Below are positions 26,405-35,848 of a stretch of 62,530 nt of DNA, piece after piece. How positions within the stretch are numbered: position 1 is the first letter of the stretch; each line of letters starts with the position of its first letter. The stretch comes from Subtercola sp. (GTDB lineage: Bacteria; Actinomycetota; Actinomycetes; Actinomycetales; Microbacteriaceae): positions 1-62,530 of the forward strand of contig JAODBC010000041.1 in the NCBI GenBank assembly GCA_025463765.1, given 5' to 3'. The notes beneath the pieces are model-generated. The model saw only the letters and a program-made list of their open reading frames with translations, was not told the DNA's origin and searched no databases. Position numbers and translations under genes: made by a program.

Positions 26405-27163
26405 GTGCCAGCCGATGATGCTTCACCGTTCGACCCGATCAAGGCTGTGCTCTTCGACCTCGACGGTGTGCTGACACCGACCGTCGACATCCATGTGCTG
26501 GCCTGGTCGCGCCTGTTCGCGCCGTACCTGGCCGAGCGGGGCATCGAGCCCGCGTACAGCGACGACGACTACTTCGCCTACATCGACGGCCGCCCTCGCG
26601 TCGACGGGGTGCGTGCTCTGCTGGCCTCGCGCGACATCGTGGTTCCTGAGGGAACTCCCGACGATGAGCCTGGCAGCAACACGGTGTGGGGCCTCGGCTT
26701 GCGTAAGAACGACGAGTTCTTCGCGACGCTCGAAGCCGACGGGGTGATCGCCTACCCGGGTTCGGTCGATTTTCTCGACGCCTCGATTCGCTCGGGCCGC
26801 CAGGTCGCCGTCGTTTCGAGTTCGCGCAACGCCGTCAGTGTGCTGGCCGCGGCCGCGCTCAATGACCGGTTCACCGTAGTGGTCGACGGTCTGGTGGCGA
26901 CCGATGCCGGCCTGCCCGGTAAGCCGGCCCCCGACACGTTCGTGTACGCCGCCGAGCTGCTCGGCCTCACGCCGGCCGAGTGCGCGGTGATCGAAGACGC
27001 ACACTCCGGCGTGCAGGCGGCGCGTGAAGGGGCGTTCGGCCTCGTGGTCGGCGTCGACCGGGGCGTGGGTGCGGATGGTCTGCTCGCCTCCGGGGCCGAT
27101 ATTGTTGTTTCCGACCTGGCCGAGCTGGTCGACGATGTCGTCACCCCGTGCCGAAGTAGCTGA
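26405..27163 (+). CDS. HAD hydrolase, beta-phosphoglucomutase-like
   Basis: A 252-aa HAD protein from a GTG at 26405 with GAGGAG upstream. Motif I is FDLDGVLTPT (nucleophile and acid/base Asp), followed by a helical cap domain (about 30-110), motif II VVSSSRNAV, motif III lysine in GLPGKPAPD, and motif IV VIEDAHSGVQAAREGAFG. This is the beta-phosphoglucomutase pattern: beta-glucose-1-phosphate to glucose-6-phosphate. The next gene, 73 bp downstream, is a GH65 phosphorylase that releases beta-glucose-1-phosphate, so the two form a disaccharide-degradation pair. Confidence 0.92.
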   Translation: MPADDASPFDPIKAVLFDLDGVLTPTVDIHVLAWSRLFAPYLAERGIEPAYSDDDYFAYIDGRPRVDGVRALLASRDIVVPEGTPDDEPGSNTVWGLGLRKNDEFFATLEADGVIAYPGSVDFLDASIRSGRQVAVVSSSRNAVSVLAAAALNDRFTVVVDGLVATDAGLPGKPAPDTFVYAAELLGLTPAECAVIEDAHSGVQAAREGAFGLVVGVDRGVGADGLLASGADIVVSDLAELVDDVVTPCRSS

Positions 27164-27236
27164 ACCGCTTACACCCGCCCAGACCCCGCGGAGCAGCCGA
27201 GCATCCACTTGCCTGACGTTCGAAAAGAGGCCTTCC

Positions 27237-29744
27237 ATGAACCCCGTCAGCTCTGACCCCTTAGACCGGTACCGCTTTCCGCTCGACGAGTGGGCCCTCA
27301 CCGAGTCGCAGTTCGATGCGGGTGACCAGGGGCACACCGAGACGCTGTTCTCGGTGGGCAACGGCTATCTGGGCATGCGCGGCATTGCCGAAGAGGGCTA
27401 TGGCGGCTACTCGAACGGCACGTTCATCAACGGCTACCACGACACCTGGGCCATTCGTCACGCCGAAGAGGCCTACGGTTTCGCGCGGGTCGGCCAGACG
27501 ATCGTGAACGTTCCGGATGCGAAGCTGATTCGGCTGTACGTCGACGACGAGCCGTTCATTCTCGCCGAGGCCGACTGTGTGAGCTACGAACGCCGGCTCG
27601 ATTTCAAGACCGGAGTGCTTGCGCGCGAACTCGTGTGGCGGGCCCCGTCGGGCAAGCGCGTGCTGATCAGGTCGCGCCGGCTGACGTCGTTCACCGACCG
27701 CCACCTCGCCGTTGTCGAGTATGAGGTGACAATGCTCGACGCCGACGCGTCGATCGTGCTGTCGAGCCAGATTCTCAACCGGCAAGACTGGGTCGACGAG
27801 TACGCGGCCGCGGCCGCCTCCGAGCATCCGATCGACGACCCGCGACGCGCGGCCGCCTTCTCTGACCGAGTGCTGCAGCCGCGCTTCAAGAGCGCGCACG
27901 ACGGCCGGTTCATTCTGGGGTATCGTGCAGCGAATTCGGGAATGACGCTCGCAGTCGGGGCGCAGCACACACTCGAAACCGAGAACGAGTCGATCGAGCA
28001 TTCGGAGATCGACGACGATCTCGCCAAGCAGGTGTACAGCATCACCGCGCAGGCAGGCGTGCCCATTCGCCTGGTGAAGACCATCGCCTATCACACGTCG
28101 AAAGCCGTGCCGACGCGGGGGCTGGCCGACCGGTGCGACCGAACGCTCGACCGCATAGCCGCGTCACCGATCGAAGACGTTTTCGACCGGCAGCGCGAGT
28201 GGCTCGACGCGTTCTGGCAGCGGTCGGATGTTCGGGTGCCCGGCCAGCCGGCGATTCAGCAGGCGACACGGTGGAACATCTTTCAGCTCGCGCAGGCGAC
28301 GGCTCGAACCGACGGCGGCGGAATCGCGGCGAAGGGCGTTTCGGGCTCTGGTTACGGCGGGCACTACTTCTGGGACACCGAGATCTACGTGCTGCCCTTT
28401 CTCACCTACACGTCACCCCAGGTCGCCCGCAACGCACTGCGTTTTCGGCACGGGATGCTCGACCTCGCCCGTGAGCGGGCGCGTGAACTGAATCAGCGCG
28501 GAGCTCTCTTTCCCTGGCGCACCATCAACGGGCTCGAAGCGGGCGCGTACTACGCGGCCGGAACGGCGCAGTACCATATCGACGCCGACATCTCGCATGC
28601 GCTTTCGCAGTACGTCTCGGCGACCGGTGACGTGGACTTTCTGATCGCCGGCGGCGCGATCGACATTCTCGTCGAGACGGCACGCATGTGGGCCGATCTG
28701 GGGTTCTGGCGCGGCAACAAGAACAGGTCGTTCCACATCCACGGTGTGACGGGCCCCGACGAGTACACGACGGTGGTCAACGACAACCTGTTCACGAACG
28801 TCATGGCCCGCGCGAACCTGCGCGCGGCAGTGCGGCGGCTGCGAGCGGTGCAGCAGACCGATCCCGCGGAGTTCGAGCGTCTCGCCCTGAGGCTCGACCT
28901 GCGCGAAGACGAGATCGTGGAGTGGGCCGACGCCAGCGAGGCGATGCATATTCTCTTCGACGAAGAGCTGGGCATCCACCCGCAGGATTCGCAGTTTCTC
29001 GAAAAAGAGCTCTGGGATCTCGAGAACACTCCCGCCTCGCAGCATCCGTTGCTGCTGCACTACCACCCGCTGGTGATCTACCGCTTTCAAGTGATCAAGC
29101 AGGCCGACGTGGTACTGGCACTGCTGCTGCAGGGCGACGAGTTCACCGAAGAAGAGAAGCGCAAGAACTTCGAGTACTACGACGCCCTCACGACCGGCGA
29201 TTCGACGCTGTCGGCGTCGACTCAGTCGATCGTGGCGGCCGAGGTCGGGTACCGCGATCTTGCTCTGGAGTACTTCACAACCGCTCTTTTCGTCGACCTC
29301 GGCGACCTGCATAACAACAGCGCTGACGGCGTGCATGTCGCGTCTACCGGCGGGGTGTGGAGCGCGCTCGTGTTCGGGTTCGGCGGAATGCGCGACTACC
29401 TCGGCACGTTCACCTTCGACCCGCGCCTGCCCGAAGAATGGGAGACGCTCGAGTTCACGGTGACCATTCTGGGCGCGCGTCTGCACGTGACGGTGTGCGC
29501 CGACGTGATGACGTTCGAGGTCGAAGAGGGCGAGTCGGTGCTGGTCTACGTGCGCGAGAAGCGGGTGCAGGTCGTGGCCGGAACGGTCTCCACGGTCAAG
29601 CTCCTCGATGACGGCCCGGTGCTCGAAGGGGCCCCGACGACGAGCGACATCGAGGGCAGCCTGCGGGCCGACGGGTCGGTGATCACGGCGACGATTCCGA
29701 CGCTCGACGAGGAGTTCGTGAGCGACGCTATCGCGTACGACTGA
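27237..29744 (+). CDS. Glycoside hydrolase family 65 disaccharide phosphorylase
   Basis: An 835-aa enzyme from the ATG at 27237 (AAAGAGG upstream); an earlier in-frame start overlaps the previous gene and is not protein-like. An N-terminal beta-sandwich domain (SVGNGYLGMRG, a family hallmark) is followed by an (alpha/alpha)6 barrel with GHYFWDTEIYVLPF and HGVTGPDEYTTVVNDN, where E509 is the expected general acid, then the C-terminal beta domains. GH65 enzymes phosphorolyse maltose, trehalose, kojibiose or nigerose to beta-glucose-1-phosphate and glucose. The specificity cannot be read by eye. The adjacent beta-phosphoglucomutase would feed the product into glycolysis. Confidence 0.95.
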   Translation: MNPVSSDPLDRYRFPLDEWALTESQFDAGDQGHTETLFSVGNGYLGMRGIAEEGYGGYSNGTFINGYHDTWAIRHAEEAYGFARVGQTIVNVPDAKLIRLYVDDEPFILAEADCVSYERRLDFKTGVLARELVWRAPSGKRVLIRSRRLTSFTDRHLAVVEYEVTMLDADASIVLSSQILNRQDWVDEYAAAAASEHPIDDPRRAAAFSDRVLQPRFKSAHDGRFILGYRAANSGMTLAVGAQHTLETENESIEHSEIDDDLAKQVYSITAQAGVPIRLVKTIAYHTSKAVPTRGLADRCDRTLDRIAASPIEDVFDRQREWLDAFWQRSDVRVPGQPAIQQATRWNIFQLAQATARTDGGGIAAKGVSGSGYGGHYFWDTEIYVLPFLTYTSPQVARNALRFRHGMLDLARERARELNQRGALFPWRTINGLEAGAYYAAGTAQYHIDADISHALSQYVSATGDVDFLIAGGAIDILVETARMWADLGFWRGNKNRSFHIHGVTGPDEYTTVVNDNLFTNVMARANLRAAVRRLRAVQQTDPAEFERLALRLDLREDEIVEWADASEAMHILFDEELGIHPQDSQFLEKELWDLENTPASQHPLLLHYHPLVIYRFQVIKQADVVLALLLQGDEFTEEEKRKNFEYYDALTTGDSTLSASTQSIVAAEVGYRDLALEYFTTALFVDLGDLHNNSADGVHVASTGGVWSALVFGFGGMRDYLGTFTFDPRLPEEWETLEFTVTILGARLHVTVCADVMTFEVEEGESVLVYVREKRVQVVAGTVSTVKLLDDGPVLEGAPTTSDIEGSLRADGSVITATIPTLDEEFVSDAIAYD

Positions 29745-29758
29745 TCGTCGGTTTCGCG

Positions 29759-29830
29759 CTACCAGGCCACGGTGCTTTTGCTCGGCCCTACCAGGCCGAC
29801 GGTGCTTTTGCTCGGCCTACCAGGCCGACG
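29759..29830. repeat. 29-bp tandem repeat (2.5 copies) duplicating a gene end
   Basis: Units beginning ctaccaggccgacggtgctt recur at 29759, 29788 and, partially, 29817. The last one contains the stop codon and final codons (SAW-stop) of the minus-strand gene 29817-30659, so the gene's end has been copied twice beyond its stop. Confidence 0.9.
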
Positions 29831-30659
29831 AATCAGCGGCGACGATCGGCACGTCGACGCCGTGCCAGATGCTGCCGTACCCGTAGTGCGAGCTCGCCCA
29901 GGGCGACGCTTCGATGGCCGAGACGGTGGTTGCGACCGGGGCAGAAGCGGCGAAGTCCGCGATGATCTGCGAGTAGACGGAGTTCGTGCCCAGGTTCAGC
30001 GCCGCGTCGCGAGCGGCCGTGACGAGCTCGGGGTAACTGCCGAAGCCTGCGCCGCCGCCTGATCCGTAGCCGTTGTTCAGCGGATTGTTGCGCAGCCACC
30101 AGCTCTGCGGGCTGTTCTCCGAGTCCATCCACTGCAGAATCACGGTGACATTGTTGTCGGAGGCGGGCCAGCCGCCGTCGACCAGCACCAGCGCCGCCCA
30201 GTCTTTGTTCGTCGAGCTGCCGGGCGCGATCGTCGCCTCGGTGGGCTTGTTCACGGTGTACCCGTCGCGGTCGGCCGACACGCCGCCGACGGATGCACCT
30301 GCTGCCAGCACCTGAGACATGCTCGGCCCGGGGGCGAGAGAGGCGGCGGCACGGGCATCCGGTTCGCCCGCGTTCGCGGCGGGCGCGATGAGAAACACGG
30401 GCAGCAGACTGAAGCACGCTATGGCCGCGGCGAACACGGGCCGCTTCTCGCGCCGCGCTGCCGCTCGCCGAGTGGATGCTCGCCGAGTGGATGCTCGAAG
30501 GTCGGATGCTCGCAGCACCTCAGACTCGGTGACACCGGTGCCCGGAGCGGCCGAGGCGGCCACCCTCAACCGGGCGGCCGTCGAGGGCTCACGCTTCGAG
30601 GGCGTCGGGGCCGCAGGAGTGGCTTGAGGGGCGGGAGCTTGGTACGTAGAGCGGCGCAA
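29817..30659 (-). CDS. Secreted glucosaminidase/lysozyme-like wall protein
   Basis: A 280-aa protein with a long basic Ala-rich cytoplasmic start (including a repeated RASTRRA), a signal-anchor helix ending in APAANAGE, a short module VSADRDGYTVNKPTEA comparable to that of the NlpC/P60 proteins at 10.5-12.5 kb, and a C-terminal domain containing GGWPASDNNVTVILQWMDSE followed by WWLRNNPLNNG. The WPxxxNN...W...E...NPLN pattern is found in phage-like lysozyme/glucosaminidase domains. The likely role is cleavage of glycan strands, but the catalytic Glu is not certain. Its 3' end is tandemly duplicated. Confidence 0.72.
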   Translation of the reverse strand: MRRSTYQAPAPQATPAAPTPSKREPSTAARLRVAASAAPGTGVTESEVLRASDLRASTRRASTRRAAARREKRPVFAAAIACFSLLPVFLIAPAANAGEPDARAAASLAPGPSMSQVLAAGASVGGVSADRDGYTVNKPTEATIAPGSSTNKDWAALVLVDGGWPASDNNVTVILQWMDSENSPQSWWLRNNPLNNGYGSGGGAGFGSYPELVTAARDAALNLGTNSVYSQIIADFAASAPVATTVSAIEASPWASSHYGYGSIWHGVDVPIVAADSSAW

Positions 30660-30740
30660 ATCTGCTTTTCGGGTTCAGGGTGCGTTCGGGTGTCGCTTCG
30701 GCAACTCGAAAAACGCTACCCGCCCGACCTGACTACAACC

Positions 30741-31301
30741 TCAAAGAGTGGCGTAACGCATGAAGACGACGCCGTTGGTGAAGGGGCGCGTCTCGAGGAG
30801 GGTGAGGGGCACCCGGGCGTCGGCCGGAAAGAAGGGGGTGCCGCCGCCGACGGCGAGAGGGGAGTAGAAGAGCTGGTACTCATCGACGAGCCCGGCGCGG
30901 ATGGCCGATGCGGCCAGGCCCGGGCCGCCGATCGAGAGGTCGAGGTCGGAACTGGATTTGAGTGCGCGAATCTCTTCTGTGTCGAAGCTTCTCGCGAGCA
31001 GGGTGCGCGGAGTCGAGATGTCGGAGGCGTCGAGTGTGCTCGAGTAGACCCGTTTGTCGGCACGGCGCCAGAGGTTCGCGAAGTCGGCGATGACAGGCGG
31101 TTCGTTCGTTGTGTCCCACGTCTGCCACACCGACATCACCCCGTACATGCGCCGCCCATAGAGGTAGGTGCCCACGGAGCGTTGCAGATCGTTGACGAAG
31201 GCGTGCACTTCTTCGTCGGGTGCGCTCCAGTCGAATGCTCCCGAGGTGTCGGCGGTGAATCCATCGACCGACATGATGCTCGAATAGATGAGTCTGCCCA
31301 T
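30741..31301 (-). CDS. Dihydrofolate reductase/RibD C-terminal family protein
   Basis: A 186-aa protein of the RibD_C/DHFR-like superfamily. The N-terminal strand IYSSIMSVDGFTAD, YLYGRRMYGVM and the C-terminal SIGGPGLAASAIRAGLVDEYQ are typical; the last is the NADPH-binding glycine-rich segment. Stand-alone members of this type are common in actinobacteria and have no established substrate; they are not the folate-pathway DHFR. It is transcribed alone, convergent with nothing on this strand and divergent from the cyclase operon. Confidence 0.9.
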   Translation of the reverse strand: MGRLIYSSIMSVDGFTADTSGAFDWSAPDEEVHAFVNDLQRSVGTYLYGRRMYGVMSVWQTWDTTNEPPVIADFANLWRRADKRVYSSTLDASDISTPRTLLARSFDTEEIRALKSSSDLDLSIGGPGLAASAIRAGLVDEYQLFYSPLAVGGGTPFFPADARVPLTLLETRPFTNGVVFMRYATL

Positions 31302-31476
31302 TTGAGAGATTCTCGCAGCCGCATCACTGCTTGTCGAGAGAACTCATCCACGCGCCCCATTCGGGGGTGACAACGGGCAGAGCATCGGTACGCCATAATC
31401 AGAAGAAGTACGCGGCCGCGACACCCGTCACACCTGGCACAGGCGCAGCGGCCGCTCGTGGGGGAAGGCAGCTCTT

Positions 31477-33606
31477 TTGGCGAACCGCTTGGCTACGGGA
31501 GTGTCGTCGGATTCGAGGCGACCGGGGTTCAGCATCCAGTCGAAGCTGCTCGTAATGCTGCTCGCGGTGAGCATCGGGTCGTCGCTCGTCGTCGGGCTCG
31601 TGGGCTACACGTCTGGCTCTGATTCGCTTCGACAGGCCGCCTTCGACCGCGTGACCGAGATGCGCCAGTCGAAAGCCACGCAGATCACCGACTTCTTCAC
31701 GACCACCGAAAACTCACTCGTCGTGTACACCCGAGGCACGACGGCGATCAACGCCGTGAAGGCATTCACCGCCGGCTACGACGAGCTGCAGGCCAAGCCG
31801 GCGAGCGCGGCCGATACGTCGACGGTAGATGCCCTCTACACCAACACCTTCGCACCGCAGTTAGCCCAGCGAACCGGTGCCGACACTGACCCCGCGGCGT
31901 TCATTCCGGCAAACCCGGCCGAGGTGTACCTGCAGTCGCACTACACCGACCCCGGTCTCGACGGCACGAAAGCGCTCGCCACCGAAGACGCCGCCGACGG
32001 CAGCGCGTGGTCGGCGGCAAACGCCACCTATCAGGACTACTTTCGGGAGATCATCCAGCGTTTCGGCTACGGCGATGCTCTGCTGATGGATACCGACGGG
32101 CACGTGGTCTACTCGGCGAAGAAGAACGTCGACCTCGGAACCAACCTCGACTCTGGCCCGTACAAGGGAACCAGCCTCGCCACCGGCTATCAAGAGGCTC
32201 TGCACTCCAATGAGGTCGACTACGTCGGCATCACCGACTTCGAGCGATACCAGCCCTCGCTCGGTGCTCCGGTGGCGTGGATCATGTCGCCCGTCGGCGA
32301 GAACGGCGTCACCAGCGGCGTCATGGCGCTGCAGGTGCCGATCGCGTCGATCAACGCCATTATGACCTCCGACCAGAACTGGGCCGAGAGCGGCATGGGG
32401 CAGACCGGCGAGGTGTATCTCGCCGGGCCCGACCAGCTCATGCGCTCGGTGTCGCGTGAACTCATCGAGAACCCCGAGCAGTACCAGAAAGACGCGATCG
32501 CGGCGGGCACTCCGCCCGAGGTTGCGGCTCGTGCCGTGCAGGTGAAGGGCAGCATCCTCATTCAACCGGTGCGCACGATGGCGGTGCAGAATGCTCTGGC
32601 CGGCGAAACCGGAACCCTCATCAACACCGGGTACTTAGGCAGCGAGAACATCGTCGCCTACGCACCGCTGGACATTCCGGGGCTGCAGTGGGTGATTGTC
32701 GCGCGCATCGACACCAGTGAGGCGTTTGCCGCGGTGAACGACTTCACGCGCAACCTGATCCTCTCGATCGTGGCGCTCATTCTCGTGGTCTCGCTGCTCT
32801 CGCTGGTACTCGCCCAGGTGTTCGCCCGCCCGGTTCGGCGCCTGGTGAGTGCCGTGCGACAGGTCGCTGCGGGAGACCTCGCGGTCGAAGTTCCGCAGGG
32901 CGCGCGAGACGAATTCGGCGATCTGGGCAACGCCTTCAACGACATGTCGCGGTCGCTGCGCATCAAACAGGCGCTCATCGACGAGCAGTCGAGCGAGAAC
33001 GAGAAGCTGTTGAGCACGCTGATGCCGGCTGCGGTCGCCAAGCGTTACAAAGAAGGTGAGGAGACCATCACCGACGTGCACCAAGACGTCTCTGTGCTGT
33101 TCGCCGACCTCATCGGCTACAACGACTTTGCCGCGAATCTCGGGGCGGAGCGCGAGTTGTCGCTGCTGAATGGCATCGTCGCCAGCTTCGACGATGCCGC
33201 CGCTCGCATGGGCGTCGAGACGGTTCGTACACTGCGCGAGGGCTACCTGGCCAGCTGCGGACTCGTGGTGCCCCGGGTCGACAACGTGAGACGCATGGTG
33301 GAGTTCGCCCTCGAGATTCGCAAGATCATCGAGCGATTCAACGCCCAGCACGAAACCGAGCTGAGCCTGCGCATCGGCATCGACGCCGGAACCGTCTCGA
33401 GCGGTCTGGTGGGCCGCACGAGCCTCGCGTACGACATGTGGGGCGAGGCGGTGAACCTGGCGAATCGGGTTCGCCGGGCATCCGGTGCCGCGGGCATCTT
33501 CGTGAGCCAGGCCGTGCGCGACCAGATGCGCGACGCCGTCGGCTTCATCGAGGCCGGCACCGTCGATACGGCAGACGGCGTTCAGACCGTGTGGAAGATT
33601 CAGTAG
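31477..33606 (+). CDS. Membrane sensor class III nucleotide cyclase with altered active-site motif
   Basis: A 709-aa protein from a TTG at 31477. TM1 is at about 24-46, a large extracytoplasmic Cache-like sensor region at 50-425, TM2 at 427-449, HAMP at 452-495, a short coiled segment, then a class III cyclase domain (535-700). Present are the first metal Asp (LFADLIGY), the purine-side Asp (YDMWGEAVN) and the transition-state Asn/Arg (VNLANR). The segment normally reading IKTIGDAYMA reads VRTLREGYLA, so the substrate Lys is Arg and the second metal Asp is Glu. It is either a divergent cyclase or an inactive one. The downstream channel with a cyclic-nucleotide-binding domain starts 9 bp after the stop. 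Confidence 0.9.
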   Translation: MANRLATGVSSDSRRPGFSIQSKLLVMLLAVSIGSSLVVGLVGYTSGSDSLRQAAFDRVTEMRQSKATQITDFFTTTENSLVVYTRGTTAINAVKAFTAGYDELQAKPASAADTSTVDALYTNTFAPQLAQRTGADTDPAAFIPANPAEVYLQSHYTDPGLDGTKALATEDAADGSAWSAANATYQDYFREIIQRFGYGDALLMDTDGHVVYSAKKNVDLGTNLDSGPYKGTSLATGYQEALHSNEVDYVGITDFERYQPSLGAPVAWIMSPVGENGVTSGVMALQVPIASINAIMTSDQNWAESGMGQTGEVYLAGPDQLMRSVSRELIENPEQYQKDAIAAGTPPEVAARAVQVKGSILIQPVRTMAVQNALAGETGTLINTGYLGSENIVAYAPLDIPGLQWVIVARIDTSEAFAAVNDFTRNLILSIVALILVVSLLSLVLAQVFARPVRRLVSAVRQVAAGDLAVEVPQGARDEFGDLGNAFNDMSRSLRIKQALIDEQSSENEKLLSTLMPAAVAKRYKEGEETITDVHQDVSVLFADLIGYNDFAANLGAERELSLLNGIVASFDDAAARMGVETVRTLREGYLASCGLVVPRVDNVRRMVEFALEIRKIIERFNAQHETELSLRIGIDAGTVSSGLVGRTSLAYDMWGEAVNLANRVRRASGAAGIFVSQAVRDQMRDAVGFIEAGTVDTADGVQTVWKIQ

Positions 33607-33614
33607 CGGCGATC

Positions 33615-35036
33615 ATGGCACAGATCTGGAATGAACCGTGGTTCGGCCTCGCACTGACCATCGCCATCGGGCTGCCGATTCTTCTGGTGATTCTCACGGA
33701 GGTGCTGGCGTGGCTGGTGCGGCGCGAGCATCCGGCCGCCAAGCCGGTGCGCTTGCTGCGCAACCTCGTGCTGCCGGTCGGCGCGCTGCTCGCTCTGCTG
33801 AGCCTCGCCTCGAACAGCACCGTCGAGCTCACGTGGACCCGCGTGGTGGCGACCGCGTTCGGATTCCTGGTGATTCTGCTCGTGTTGTCGAGCGTGAACG
33901 TAGTGCTCTTCGGCAACCCCGAAGAGGGCAGCTGGCGAGAGCGGTTGCCGTCGATCTTCATCGATCTGGCCCGCCTCGGCCTTATTCTCGTGGGCCTCGC
34001 GCTGCTGTTCTCGTGGGTGTGGGATGCCGACGTCGGCGGGCTGATCACGGCGCTCGGCGTGACCTCGATCGTCATCGGTCTCGCCTTACAGAACGCGGTG
34101 GGCTCGGTCATCTCCGGGCTGTTGCTGCTGTTCGAACAGCCGTTCAAACTCGGGGACTGGCTCGACACCGGCGCTGTCGTCGGTCGCGTCGTCGAGGTGA
34201 ACTGGCGCGCCGTGCACATCGACACGGGCAACGGCATTCAGATCGTTCCGAACGCCTCGCTAGCCGGGTCGTCGTTCACGAACCTCAGCCAGGCGCCGGG
34301 AGCGTTCTTGGCGGAGGCGACTGTGAAGTTCTCGACCGACGATCCGCCGCACCAGGTGCTCGATCTGATGCAGAAGGTCGCGGCCGGCCTGCCGATGCGG
34401 CAGCGTTCGCAACCGATCGAATCGTCGTACGCCGGCAGTGCTACTTACTCGATCTCGATTCCGGTCACCGGGCCGGCAGAAGCGCCGCCGGCGGCAGCTC
34501 TGTTTCTGGCGTGGCTCTGGTACGCGGCCCGCCGCGCCGGGCTCGCGCTCGACGGCGACGCGACCGACCCGGTGCAGACGCCAGAACGGCTCGAAGCGGC
34601 CATCGCGGCCGTGAGTGCTCGGCTGCAACTCACCGTCGCAGACGACTCGTGGCTGCCGGCCGAGTGTCGGCTCGAGCAGTACGGCCACGGTGAGATCATC
34701 CACGTTCCGGGCACGATACCCGACGCTTTTCGGTTCGTCATCGACGGCGCTGTGCGGCTGTCGGCGCCCACTCCGTTCGGCGACGTGGGGTACCTCACGC
34801 TCGCCGCCGACGAGTTCTTCGGGCTCATGGCGCTCAGCCGTCAGGTCGACCCCGGTTCGGTCGTCGCCGACGGAACCACCACTGTGCTGCGCATCACGAC
34901 GAGCGCGGTCGACAGGCTCATCAGCGAGCATCCGGCGCTGGCCCGGCAAATCGGGCGGGTGATCGATCTGCGCATGCAGACGGCCCGTGAGGCGGTTGCG
35001 GCGCTCGGTATCGAGAGCGGTGCTGCCGGGGCGTGA
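33615..35036 (+). CDS. MscS-family channel with C-terminal cyclic-nucleotide-binding-like domain
   Basis: A 473-aa protein from the ATG at 33615. Five hydrophobic helices precede the pore helix and MscS beta domain (SVISGLLLLFEQPFKLGDWL, then IVPNASLAGSSFTNLS). A C-terminal domain (about 355-465) has the CNB jelly-roll pattern (YGHGEIIHVPG, FRFVIDGAVRLS, FFGLMALSRQ). The phosphate-binding cassette normally reading FGE(x)AL...PRSA lacks both the Glu (FGLMAL) and the Arg (PGSV). Known bacterial CNG channels of the MscS superfamily open with cAMP. The tight operon with a sensor cyclase makes a ligand-sensing, channel-gating pair likely; the altered pocket suggests an unusual ligand or none. Confidence 0.9.
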   Translation: MAQIWNEPWFGLALTIAIGLPILLVILTEVLAWLVRREHPAAKPVRLLRNLVLPVGALLALLSLASNSTVELTWTRVVATAFGFLVILLVLSSVNVVLFGNPEEGSWRERLPSIFIDLARLGLILVGLALLFSWVWDADVGGLITALGVTSIVIGLALQNAVGSVISGLLLLFEQPFKLGDWLDTGAVVGRVVEVNWRAVHIDTGNGIQIVPNASLAGSSFTNLSQAPGAFLAEATVKFSTDDPPHQVLDLMQKVAAGLPMRQRSQPIESSYAGSATYSISIPVTGPAEAPPAAALFLAWLWYAARRAGLALDGDATDPVQTPERLEAAIAAVSARLQLTVADDSWLPAECRLEQYGHGEIIHVPGTIPDAFRFVIDGAVRLSAPTPFGDVGYLTLAADEFFGLMALSRQVDPGSVVADGTTTVLRITTSAVDRLISEHPALARQIGRVIDLRMQTAREAVAALGIESGAAGA

Positions 35037-35158
35037 GCAGCGGGCGGTGGATGCTCGCGGCCGGGGCTCCGGCTTCGGTATCGGTATCGGCGGCCGTGGC
35101 GGCGTCGGGGTCAGCGGCGGCGTCGGCGTGAGCGGCGGCGCCGGGGCAAGCGGCGGCG

Positions 35159-35776
35159 TCAGCGAGCTGTGAAGTCGACGATCACGTCGGCGAGCGAGGC
35201 GGGGTCTTCGCGCGCGAGAAAAGCGTCTTCTTGCGCGGCCCACATCTCCCAGTGGGGTTCGTACGCCGCACCATCACGGCCGAGCGCCCGTCGCCTGCGG
35301 GAGTCGTCGTCGAGTTCGAGCCACACGGCGAAGGTGGCGGCCACCGCATTCGCCCGGCTCAGGCTTCCGATGCCTTCGATCACGAGTGGCAGGCCCGGGT
35401 CGACGGATGCCCATTCCGCGGGCTGCTCGTTCGCCCAATCCCAGCGCTGCCAGCGTGCAGTCGCGCCGGTGAGCAGCTCATCGTGCACGTGCCGACTGGC
35501 GGCGTCGAGGCCGTTCCAGCCCGGATAGATGTCGTCGAGGTGCACCAGCTGCGCGTCGAGGGCGGCGGCGAGGGCGGTCGCCAGCGCGGTCTTACCCGAT
35601 CCGGATCGGCCGTCGATCAGCAGCACGGGGCCCGCGAAGGCGTGGGCGGGCGCGGCCCGCTCGGCGGTGGATGCCCGGGTGTGGGCCTCTGCGATGAGGG
35701 GGAGCAGGGCATCCACTGCCTCGCTGGTGCTGTCTAAGCGGAGTACTCGCTGGGGTGCGGGGCGCGATCGGTGCAC
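35159..35776 (-). CDS. Uridine kinase-like P-loop ATPase
   Basis: A 205-aa P-loop protein from a GTG at 35776. The Walker A motif GRSGSGKT (about 55-62) is followed by the kinase-type segment LVHLDDIYPGWNGLD, where the Asp pair is expected to bind magnesium and substrate, and a lid region DDDSRRRRALGRDG. The layout matches small nucleoside/uridine-kinase-like ATP-binding proteins of Microbacteriaceae. The substrate is unassigned. A Gly-rich coding-like stretch (35070-35160) separates it from the channel gene, with which it converges. Confidence 0.8.
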   Translation of the reverse strand: MHRSRPAPQRVLRLDSTSEAVDALLPLIAEAHTRASTAERAAPAHAFAGPVLLIDGRSGSGKTALATALAAALDAQLVHLDDIYPGWNGLDAASRHVHDELLTGATARWQRWDWANEQPAEWASVDPGLPLVIEGIGSLSRANAVAATFAVWLELDDDSRRRRALGRDGAAYEPHWEMWAAQEDAFLAREDPASLADVIVDFTAR

Positions 35777-35848
35777 GTTTGCCCTCCGAACGGGGGCCCT
35801 CTAAAAAGGGGACTGACAAGTGACGATGATTCGGGCAAGATTGTCGGA

